Assembly (NCBI GenBank): GCA_013400975.1
Contig: WBMZ01012130.1
Span: 1 to 64,000 of the forward strand
Origin: Atrichornis clamosus
Lineage: Eukaryota > Chordata > Aves > Passeriformes > Menuridae
Length of the DNA: 64,000 bases
Direction of reading: 5' to 3'
Positions 51,177-63,100 of the stretch are shown here, one piece after another (within the stretch, counting starts at the first letter, position 1; the number at the start of each line of letters is the position of its first letter). The translations under genes were made by a program, and so were the position numbers. The notes under the pieces were generated by a model. That model searched no databases. It saw only the letters and a list, made by a program, of their open reading frames with translations, and was not told the origin of the DNA.

Positions 51177-54100
51177 CTGTAAAAAAAAGTAAGCAGGTCA
51201 GTCCCAGCAGTCTGGATCACAGGTTTTTAACCAAGATTCACACAGCAAAGCTATTAATCCAGTTGGGCAAAAGAGGTGGCAATACCACAGGAATGCCACT
51301 GCTACTAATAATGCTCAGAGCTACAAAACAAACTCAGACAATTTTTCCCAGCTCAAAGAAATACCCAGTAGAAATGGCTCCTGTTCAGCCTCGGGTGCTG
51401 TAGGGGGGTGTAGCCTCTCACATGAGTAGCTCCTGCTCAACTCATGCAATCACATTTTCATGTTTAATGTCCATGGCTCATGGCCATGGAAAAACTCTTA
51501 TGGCCAGTACATAAGATACTGCTGAACATGTTTGATTTTCTGAACTCTGGGACAGGAGCCTGTTAAGTATCTGTAATGCATCACTGTCATATTTTTGAAA
51601 GGAGATATTACAGTCAAACTGAACATTTCTATTTAGAACCAGCTGTTTGACAAGAATGGTTGAAAATAAAAGTTAATCTAAATATTGAAACACAATGCTC
51701 CATAAGCTCTGACTCTTGACACAGGCTGGAACACAATGTTGGATTTTTTTTTTTTTACATTGAAGTGAAAACTTTTTTATGCATAAATACCCAATTACTA
51801 CATTTCACTTAGTAGCATAGCTTAGCTTGCATTTCAAGCATGCTATAATGACAAGAAAAGTGAATTTTTTTCCGTTTGTTGCAAGTTACGTAACTTCAGC
51901 CAATGTTATTTGCATAGACCAGCCTGACAGGAGAAACCAGTGTAAGGAAATCACAAACTAGAAGCTGAAGGAGAAATTACCCTTTCTACAAAGCTGATTT
52001 TTAAGGAAATTAAGCTGCTACTCGAGCCACTCCACCCTCCCAGCCCTGCCTCAAACCAGAGGGGTTTCCAGTCTGCACTGGGTGGAGATGAGGCTTGTCT
52101 GCTTCATCTGTTCCACGGCTTTTCCTCCTGCACATGGACTTGAGAAGCTGCTGGGCTTACCTGAGCCTGATGTGACAGAGGGGAGCGTGCTAGCAGAGGC
52201 GTTACTCTGTGCACAGCGTGAAGCTCAGAAGTTTTGTGGAAATGAGAGGCTGGGTAGAAATGAGAAATTCAAGTAACTTCCTCAAGCACTTACTAGGCAA
52301 GCAGGGCCCCCCTGTTAGGTGCTGTGTTTACCCAGGGGCATTTTTGGCATCAGCTGACCCAGCCAAGCAGACTCATGCTGAGCAAGAGGATGGGGAGAGC
52401 CCTGCTCTGTGTGAGGCCGTGTCTTGCTGCACGTGTGCCTGTGTGAGGAACTGCAGAGCTGCATCGCCGAGTTTGCAGGACTCTGGGATTTGCAAAAGCA
52501 AGGTGTAAGCAACTGTCACAGCACACCTTTGGATACTTCCACGGTATCAGCAAAAAAAGCAGAAGTTCAGCTTTGGATGCTTGCTCTGTGTGCTCATATG
52601 TGCACGTGTGCTTTGTCTTCTGGAGCAATCTGTTCTGGGAGAGATTATGCTGAGCTTCAGGTATTGAAAAAATTTCTGAAATAAATTGAATGTTTTGAAT
52701 CCTGGCTCAGACCAATTTCTGTGAGGTTTTCAATTGTAAATCCCTTTAAAAACAAAATCTGAAAAAGGATGGAGGTGGGGCTGCAGCGTTTTTCCAACAG
52801 ATGAAAAGGCAGGCTGCTTCTCCAAGACTTTGTCTGAGCAGTTGTTTGCATTTGCAAACTTGCTTGACAGATGAGTGTGATGAGGATTTACAAACAAGTT
52901 AAAGAAAGCAGATGTTCCAGCTTCCCAGTCTTCCTCTACTTTCCCAGCTGTGGGTCACCCCCGCCTCACTTTGGCCCTCAGCCCGGTTTGTGTCGGCACT
53001 CTCACTCTCATCTGAGACCAGGAGAGAGCCGACCACACTGGGAGCTGCTTTTACAGGAGTGCTGACAAGTGACAGCCCTCACGTTCAGCAGCTGAAGCAG
53101 ATGTGCGCCGTCACTCCCTGATGGCACCGTGCTTTCTATCCTCCCACTGCTACAACGACGGAAGCAGACTTGCCAGGATCAGATCCCCAGCAAAGGGAGA
53201 ATGAGCAGCATAAACTGGAGGGAGGGAGGTGCCGGAGGGAATGTGAAGGATTATTCTGCACGCAAGGAGCAACACTCCAGCAACGGCTGGAGCAGAGGAG
53301 AGAAGGGCAGTGACCAAGAGGACCTGGAAGAAGCAGTGCCACTAAAGAAGTAATGCAGCTCCTTGACACCTGGAGGAGTCAGCAATGCCTGCCATAGAGG
53401 GGCTTCTCTCAGAGCTGGAGACACCACTGAAGTAATGGAAAAGAACAGTGGCATTAAGTGCAGGCTAGAAGTAGAAAGGATGGAGAGAGTAGTGGTACAG
53501 GAATCAGGCAAAGTACTTGTGGCTCAGGAACAGTTGGGAATGAAGCTGCTGAAGATGGAAGAGGCTTTCTCATGAGGACTTGGTAGGGAGTGTGGGGAAG
53601 GTAGAAGGTAGGCATTATTTTCACAAGTCATCTCAGTTTACTTTCCAGTTCCTTTGCAATCTTTTTCGAGATTGCACACATTACTTACACCTTTCCTTCT
53701 GGATTGAACTTGGGCAATTTAGGGATTTCTGAGTATCACTAGATTTTCAGTGGCTTGCATGGAGACACAAGGCTGAGGGGGAGCAGAAGAGAAGGCAGCA
53801 GTACAGCCAGACCTCCTGCTACTGCACTCACACAGGAAGCAGGGCACAACACCACAAGCTGCTCAAGGGGAACGAAGGGCAAAAATAAATGTTGTCTTAA
53901 GAAGTGACTGATAGTCTCAGAAAGAGGGTTACTGTCCTCTACCTTTATGTGGATCCCGAAGGCAGCTAGGTCTCCACGCAGACTGTCACAAGCCTCCAAG
54001 AGGGGTTTTCTCTCCTGCATTAACTGCTTCCTCTTTTCCTTCTGCTCCCGGTCGGGTTCTTCAGCTCCCGCCTTACCCTGCGCTGGCACAGCGTCTGCTG

Positions 54101-57100
54101 CTTCCGGCAGAGCCAGCGCGTAGCGACGGACCTTGGTGCGGAACCTCACCAGCTCCTCCATGACATGGGAGAGCACTGCAGAGTTGGCTCCTCCCACAGA
54201 CACCTAGAAATCAAACAGGGTGCTTTACAAACATCTGAGAATTATATTTAAAAAAAAACCACCCCAGCTCGGTAGCAATGTGAGGCCTTATCACCTCTCT
54301 TGGTTGTGCATCTTTCGTGGTAGGATTAAAACGTCACCATCTCACTAATGCTGGACTAAAAGTTACAGTGGAGTCACACTTGGAAGTAATTCAGTGTATT
54401 CCTACATAGGAAAGCATCTACTTGGAGCAGACTGCTCTCACATGAACATAAGATGCTGCATAACCCAAGTGTGGAACTCACGGCCACAGGAAACCTCTGA
54501 GATGTCAGAAGTGTGCATCTCTTAAAAGGGATTAGACAAATTAATGTAGGCCTGGCATCAGGAATCCAACACAGCAAGGGAAGCCTGGCCACAAGCTCAG
54601 ACAGCTCCTTGGCTGTAAAAGTCTGAAGATAGAGAATGCATCAGCCCCTCACTCTGCCTTTGAGCTCCAGATCTCCTTCAGGAGACACAAACCAGGAAAA
54701 GTATTTTGGCTTTAAGTCTCCAGTTTATCCTTTCTCCTTTCATCTACAGAAAAGCTCCTCAAAACCACAGAACCATCTGATCCACCTTACCCAAAGTTTC
54801 AGCCACTCAAAGAAACCTGATGGAGCAGCAGCCACTGCTCACAGGGAGTGGGTGTTGTCTGGCTGGAGCCAAGCCCCCTCCTCCCCTCAGCCACCTCCAA
54901 GCTTCCATGGCTTCCTCTGGCTTGGCAGGAGTCTCGCTGGGCACTGCCTCAGGAAGGGAACAGACTCGCTCCTCCTAGAGAGTCCTGCTCCAATAGCTGC
55001 CAGGACAGGAGCTCGGGAGTCAGCTGAAGAGGAAGGCCACTCCTCAGCACTGGCACAGCCAGGCTCCGCTCGCTCTTGGCAGAGAGACCATCCCTGTTTC
55101 TCATTAGAGACAAACTCCTAAGGGGGAGGAAAAGGACAAACCTCCAACGAACAAGAGAACACCACTGGGGTGTTTTATCACTACGACACAAGGGCGGGAG
55201 CAGCCAACAGAGCAGCGAAACAAAGTGCACCAGGGCCGGGGGCGAAGCTCCTGGCAGCAACATCGTCTGGGAGCGCAAGAGCAGCTGAGTAATTAAAGCC
55301 AGAGGGGACTGTATTTAGTCACTGAACAGCAGGATGGAAACGAAAGAGAGCACTTCCAGAGGTCACTGACAAACAAAGAGGAGGAGGAGGAGGAGGGGGA
55401 GGTGAGGGGGAAGCTATTGAAGATAAGAGTGTGAAATACAGCACATTCCCCAAGCTTTCAAAACATGTAACCATACTAAAGAAAAAGTTTATGAGATTGA
55501 AGAAGGTAACAAATCCAAGTGCCAGAAATGCTCCATAGTAACCTCGGGCAGGTAAAAGAGCAGGATAAATGCTTAAATACTGCACGGAGAGAAAAGACAT
55601 GGTGATGGGAACAAGAAACATACCTCTATAAACATGCCTGCCAGAGTTCAAATCAGGCACCTACTGCAGCAAGAGCTGCTCCTTCAAAAGGAGGAGAAGC
55701 TTTAGGAAATGAACCAATCTGATTTCCGCATAAAACACTGAGTAGCCTCTCAGGGTTGATCTCCAATTTCTTCTCCTGCAGTACTAACTGATCCAGAGAG
55801 CTTGTAAGAAGTTTTAAATGGAAATGTGGCCCTTGCTTACCCCACTGACGATCACCGGTTTGCTCCAGCTGCACCTGCAATACACTCAGCACTCTTTGGT
55901 AGAGCAAAGGCCCTCACCTGTGCTCCCCACCTCTAAAACAGGCAGAATAGTTTTCACTCATCATCTTTTCAGATGGATTCATCTTACCTCCCCGTGGTTA
56001 AGATCTTCTCTTGCTGATGCAGAGAGAGAGAGACAGGCAGTCTTATTTTACATGACCACCAGCCTGAGATGAACCATTCCCTAGCATCCCCACTGATGAC
56101 TTCACAAGCACAGGCAGCTACATGAGACTGCAAAGCTGATGAGCTGAGATGAATCCCAGCCCAGGAGCAAGACAGGCTACATGCAAACATCCAAATGAGG
56201 GGGCCCAAACACCGCTCCCTGTATGCTCTGCACTGTTAGCACAGCAGTGTCCAGGCCAGCCAGTCCTCTCCCAGACATCCCACGTGCCAGGACTCACCGT
56301 GGTCAGGGACTGCTCCAGACAAGCTGCATGCCTGGGGCTATGTGGCTATGAGGCAAGAAAGGCTGGATGCTGAGCTGTTGTGGCTGGTCTCAGGGTCAGA
56401 GAATAATCCCCACACCATTTTATTTACTAACTTGTACTCCATGGACCTTTCTAATGAATATTTTGAATGATTCGTTTACTGGAAGCTGAAAGAACAGAGG
56501 AGCAGAGAAGAGTCTGATATGCTGCTCCTTCCTTCCTGCGTATCTCAGATCAGCATCTTCTGCTGATCCTGCTGGCACAGAGAAAGGGACTAGCACAGCC
56601 TACAACAAAGAAAAGCATTCAGACGCTTGTTTCAGCAAAAATATAGGTGCAGCAGACACCTGCACACACACAGCCCAGAATCTGGAGGAATGACTTTGCC
56701 ATCCAACTTACAGAAAAATTTAAGCGTTTAGTATTAAAAATTAACAAGCAAACTACAGACTATGAGGAGTAGCCAAATCACAGAGCCAAACCACATCCAG
56801 CCACTGTTTTGAAAGAAATTTTGAGAGAAAATCCATAAAGAGGGAAAGTAAATAAACGCATTTATCGCTATACTGATTTTCAAAAGATGAGTAATATTTA
56901 CGTTTTCTAATCCTCTTCTCTCCCTACCCACAACAAATTTTTGCAGAACAGTCTATCTAAAGAAAGTTTCCCATTTCTTTGTATTCAGCTCCATTTTTGA
57001 GCAGGAAAGGAGCAGAGAATAGACTGTATTCTCTAACACCTTGTGTTATTTTAAATGCTCCCCCTTCCATACATCAGGATATCACCTCCATATTTATGAC

Positions 57101-60100
57101 TCTCCTTCCTGTGCAGTACTCTGCTTTGAGCTTTCCTCTCCTTTTTTTTCCTCTCCACATTCCTATCTTCACAAGAACTAGATATGTAAGGGCTCCCTCC
57201 CCAGCTCACTGCCCTCCCCTCCCCACACCCCACCATGGCTCAAGGCAGAGCAGCCCCTTTCCTTGGCTTTCTGCAGAGTGGGACCCCAGCTCCTGTGTGC
57301 AAGGGGGTCACAACTGCAAATATCCACACAGCTATCAAAGCCAGCCTGGATGCAACCATCAGGAAGAAGGGGAAAAGCTGGGGGAAAGCCAGACACATAA
57401 CAGGACAACTTAAAGGCCTCCAATGCTAACTTTTTCTTGTTACATTCCTCAGATGTTCATTTCCACAGCACAACTGGTGCAGAAGTCACATAGGAGTGCC
57501 TCCAAGAACGAAAAAGCCCACACTTTGTTCCACCTGCTCACATACTCTACTAAAACATCACAGGAGAAACTGCAAGCGGTGCAGAAAGGTTTACTGAAAC
57601 CATAAATAACTTTGTTACATCTGATGCTTTCAGAAAGCATTCTATGAAACATAACACTGGGGCCGCTACCCTAAGTATCTATGTGTTCTAGTATAGAACA
57701 CACAGAAGAGATGTTTCATTACCTGTCTTTCTCCGAAGGACATCCCAAGGGCATTGAAAAAGCCTTCTATATAGGAAATAATGCTTCCATACACAACAGA
57801 GCTTCTAGGAGATCCAGCATCCTGTTTAAAAAACACTCAAAAGAGATTGCCCAGTCAATACATATTACAGAACCCAGCATCCCGCTGTAGCCTAGTCCAC
57901 AAGGGAAAACTATTACTAATTACATAGATCTACCTCCACCAGGAACACCTGCCCAGACAGGCAATCTTACAGAGATATAAAAGCACCTCACAGCACAAAG
58001 GGAAAGGATTTAAGTAAACAAGGGAAGGGAAGAGCTTATCACCAGCCTGCTCAGCGAGGAGATGTGTGAAACTGCCATGCATTACATGTGTGCAGTAAAT
58101 TAGACCTAAAAATAGCACTTCTGGGCATGAAAGGACTGTGTGTATGGAAACACAATAAAAAGAACAAAATCGCAGATTCATAAGCACTTGTAATATAAAA
58201 GATGTAAAAAAAATAAAATTCTTTGAACGATTTATTGATTTGATCCATGTGGAGACCGCTTTGAGATAGCGTATGGCATTTTGTCATGCCCTGGTAGCAC
58301 CAGCAACCATCATCAGCAGCAACAAAATAAAGATTAAATGATAGACTGAGAGCTATTTAAGGGATTAATCCTTGCCTAAAAAATAGAGTGATGACATGCA
58401 CAAGCAAATTAGCAGCTTGTACTGGATTTTATCCGACATCTTCATTGGGGCCTGAGATAAACCATAAGTGTACAGGAAGATCTGAACTGGGAGGAGCTGG
58501 AACACGCAACTGAGAGAAAGAAACAGACACATGCCATCTAAGAATGACATGAAGGTTAAAGAGAGTAATAAGTAGTTATGTGGATTTACTCACAGTCCTT
58601 AAGGAGAAAAACTCCACTCACAGCCAGTAAGAGGGAACACCCCAGACAGATGGGCTGTACCCAGAAAAGCTCCACCACCCCAACCAGAAATCTGAGTTGC
58701 TGTCCCACAAATACCCCACCCCATTCTCAGCAAAACAACTGACAGGAGGAATTCAGGGGGAACAAGCAGTGGCTGACAAAATGAAGTTACTTGTATCCAG
58801 GAGTGGTAATGCCATTACAGACCCCTGCTGCAAAGTGGTTCAGGTCAGGGATTCACTCACAGAGTCATTTTGTCATCATAAGGCTAAGGACAGAATTTTT
58901 AAGTCGATGCCAAAATAGGACCAGGAGAAGGCATGATTTATAAACCAACAGGCTAATTCTCTCTTAATATTAGTTATGACCATGTAGGCAACATTTCTTT
59001 TACAGCACAAATATGGTGAACATGATGACACCAGCAATGCTGAGGTGCTTTCCTTGAGTGACAAAGGGAACTGTTGGAAAATGGAGACCAGGAAGTGCTT
59101 CAGATTGTGTTTATTGCTCAAGTCTTGTCCTTACGAAATGCATTCTGTGTGCCAGCATGAGACATCTTCACAGGGTCTTAATTTGCCAAAAGCCATCTGA
59201 AGACAGACTATGCAGGAATGCTGATGCCACAGTTACAATCTGCCGGCAGCAGAAGCCACTCGGTCCCCAGCACTGAATTCACAACCATGACTGCTCAGTG
59301 CACCTGGGGCTGCCTGCCAAAGCCCCTGCAGCAACCACCCCCCCATCATTTCCCAATTTAGGTTAATTTCTGTACATGGTTATTAAGCAAAAAAGCAGGG
59401 TAAGAACACAGAACCAGAACTAAAATTAACAGCATGCCACAAAGGCTTCAGGCCTTTCAAAAACCTTAAGTATAAATAATATAGGGCAGCAGGAAAGAAA
59501 CATCCTCTGGACACAACAAAGCACAAAACAATAGCCATGAACAATTCCTGTGATAGGGTCAGGACAAATGGGCTCCATTAAGGTCAACAATTTATGGAGC
59601 TTTGTTTCTGCTGGTTTCTTATGTGAACAATAAACTAATCTGTCTGCATTAAGCAGTAGGACAGTGGACAGCTGTCATTTTCTGATCTCTGTATCCTAAT
59701 GGGTTACCTTAGTAACAGCCTTAAGCTGTCTGTTGCCATGGTGAATGAGGTCCATAATTGCTGCAACAGCCCTGGAGGTGTCAAAGTCATCTGCAAACGC
59801 AGCCTTCACGGTTACTTTTGTGTTGGCTAGCCTTCGAGAAGAAAAGGTAACATTTAAGATAAGACAAACAAGATGCCAGCAGTATGCTGAATTCATCAGC
59901 TATTCAGCTGGAGGGAGTCATCAAAAGGACACTGTCATCTCCCTCCTAGCTGTCCTGTGACGGGCAGTGCTACACTGAGCAGGGAGAATACATCTTTCAG
60001 CTGTAAAGGGAAAAACTTGACGCGTGTCAAAATCCTAAGTGTTACTCCATTCATTAAATATACATGGTTAATCAGAGGGGCCAACAACAACAGAGCAAAG

Positions 60101-63100
60101 CATGACTTAATCATTTAAAAACAGATGGAAAATGAGGCTGATATTAAGCACATCAAAGATCTTGCTGAGTTCTGTTTTCTTTTCCAGCAGCCCATTTATC
60201 ATGGTAACAGCATGCTTCTCTTCCAAAGCCACGTCACAGGCATCACTCCAGCGTCTGGCAAGAAAGATGTCCCGGGGCTGACCAATTGTCCTGTTGTCAG
60301 GATCCAGCTCAGAACCAGGCACTGCTTCCTCATTCCCAGGTGAGCCCAATCCCAAGGGATTCCACTCACCACTGCCCAGATGGAAAGGTCCAGTGGCACC
60401 ATTCATATAACAGTGCCAAAAGCCAATGGGCAACCAGCACTCATCACTGCAGAACCAGTGCCACCAGCTGCAGCCACTTGGAGCAGGAGGATGAGGAGAG
60501 CAGCAGGAATAAAGGGGGAGCTACTAACAGCTGCTGCCATCATGCTCCCCCACACAGCCAGGTGAACCAGAGCTCAACAGCACTGACCCAAGGATACTAT
60601 TCCCCAATAAAGCTCAAAGAGTAGGATTAGCTGGGGAACCTCAAGGTATCTTGCATCTCTGGGGCTCTCCTGAGACTTATTTTGCCTGGTTTTGAAGGTT
60701 TTTGTCTGGAATGCCTGCCTCCCCTCAGTCACTGGATAGCTACCATCCTAATTCATTCCTCCCAACAGTCTTCCTTGCAAACTTCCCCCTCTCCACTGAA
60801 TATCTAACACTTCGCTAATTAAGAATAAGAGCTTTGTTTCATTTTGGTTGGTTTTACACCTATGCATACACAAGTTGTGGCCTCCCACACATTCCCTACC
60901 GACTATCCATTTCAAGTTCCTCATATCTCTCAGCTTTATCTCACACCACCAGATCTCCTGCAGCCTCCTGCTGAATGATTTGCTTCTGCCAAATACCACA
61001 GCCAGTTAATTCAACTCCACTTTCCTGTAACATGCTCCAGTGCCCCTTGCAAGCCTTAGATGGTGAGGACACAAGCATTCCCAACAGCGAGGTGCCTGTG
61101 GCACAAGGAAGCTGCCTTCTACTTCTACAGCACAGACCTTCTCCCCTTCGGTTACGGCACAGAGCTGCCTGCACTGACCTTGTTTCAGGGCACTGAACGC
61201 CCCTCCTACCCTGACTCCAGAGCACTGTGCTCCTCCTCTCAGCTTTGCACCCAACACACAGCACGTCTCAATCCTGAAGATGATCTGGTTTTCATAAAGG
61301 ACTCCAAAGAAGATTCTCCTGGCCACTGTCAGGGTCACAACAACTGTGATTTCTTCTTTCCCTGTGACATCTCCGCCCACGGCCAATTTCTCAGTAACCC
61401 CTTCTCTCCTCTGCTGCACACCACAGTGCCAGTGCCCAAGGTGTGCTGCTCTTCGGTCATCCTTTCTTCTCCAGTCACTAAGGCACAGCTCTACTTCGAA
61501 CTGGGGGTCCTCACAACTGCCACAGCTTTGTGTGCTACATCGCTCACAAAGGGCAAAGATGCCTGTGTTAGGGCAGGCACTCTAGATAAATAACATAGAT
61601 TTTAAAAACACAATGAACTAAGTGTAGCAGACTATGAGGAAAAGCAGCTGGCTAGAAAGAGAATTAAAAAAAAAAGCTGCCTTTGGTGAGGGCTGGGAGG
61701 GAGGACTGCTGCTTAGTCCTTCTTGTCCTTCTTCTTAAAGAGAACTCTGAACCCTGGTCAGTCCTCTGAGCCTGTCAGCAAAATGCTGCTCACATAATCA
61801 CAATCTTTTAAGATACAGGAGGCGCACTTACCTTTCCCATAGTACGTCTTCTCTAACAGGGTCACACACCAGCTGTCCTTTTATATAAGCATTTGAATCT
61901 CTAATAAATGAGGAGATTGCCTGAAGAAGGTTCTTTGCATCATCCATGCTATCCTCACTAAATTCTACTGCTAAGAAGAAAAGAAATTAAGGCATTACGA
62001 TGGAGAGAATGTTGTCTGTCATACACAGGAACAGTACTCGGAGACAAAGGAAAAGTTTGTTATTATTTGTATAGCAAACTTCTTACAATTAATTGCACAT
62101 TTAATTAAAAGCTCGGTTTTTCATACACACTAAGTGTGTATGAATCAATATAAAAGACAATCACTATATATAACGAAGTATAACCTACAGGAAAAGGTAT
62201 CAAACTGATTTAAAAAGTTGAATCTGGAAGTTTACTGAAGCAATCACTATGTGACTTTAATTTTTTTTCCATTACTGAATCTCTCTGCAAAGTTATCAAT
62301 CCAGAGCATTTGGATCTAATATATTTCTAAGCATTCCCCCAGATTAAAGATGGCAACACCTACCTCTAATTTTGTGCCTATTCTAATTTAGGTAGACACA
62401 ATCTGTATTAGGAGATTTCCAAGGAGGCCTAACCCTCACCACCGACTCTGTGAGGAATCCAGGCTTAACTCAGAGTTAAAGGCCTGCTTAAGCAACATCC
62501 AAAAATCTAGATGAACCTAAAATGTTGTGGTCTAGCTCCTGAACTAGATATATAGTTCCCTCACAATATCAAAGCTAAACTGACCATATCAGTTTGCAAA
62601 AGCTACCATCAGAGAAAATACAAATTGCTTAAACTCATAAGGGCATGCCTGGGATGGGATTCATCACACTCAACTTACACACATCAGAGCCTCTTACAGC
62701 CACCAGAAAGAAACATAAAACCTCACAGTAAATGATTGCTTGCATCCAAAGCAGAGCTCTGCTTTACGATGAGATGGCTGTAAAGGAACCCTACAGTGCT
62801 TCTCTTCCACCAACTGGAGAAATACCATTAGCCCCACACTAGCAAGGCATCCGTGCACACGGACACCCCCAGTGCATTCAGTGGGACTCTAGCTTTGGCA
62901 GGCAATTCCACTTGGGAACTACCACTGCTGGCTTACAGTTCACCAGGCTCCTCTCGCCCTGCCTGCACACTCAGAAGTTGCAGGTGCCAGACTGGCTCCC
63001 TGGCACTTTTACTGTGAGTTGCCATCAGCAAGGGTCTTTTTTTCATTTGTACAGTAATGTGCAATTTTCTGTAGAACAGCTCTGGGACCCCACAGAAGAG

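Larger units (their letters stand above)
54204..57722 (-). other. CARS2: CARS2 intron (3.5 kb)
   Basis: It holds an old interspersed-repeat fragment (about 54460-54580) and a GGA triplet tract (55377-55410). The open frame of 161 codons at 54636-55121 (+) has no recognisable domain. Confidence 0.65.

Noticed and set aside
53129..53575. Purine-rich region with E/K-rich open frames suggesting a coiled-coil exon
   Set aside because: Three frames on both strands are open, there is no consistent exon border, and it sits inside a CARS2 intron whose flanking exons join perfectly.
54636..55121. 161-codon + strand open frame
   Set aside because: Low-complexity S/P/H-rich translation in a GC-moderate intron. 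No conserved motif.
60107..60433. - strand frame between CARS2 exons, considered as an extra CARS2 exon
   Set aside because: The flanking exons already join in phase (WER-LANTK) and the translation does not resemble CARS2.
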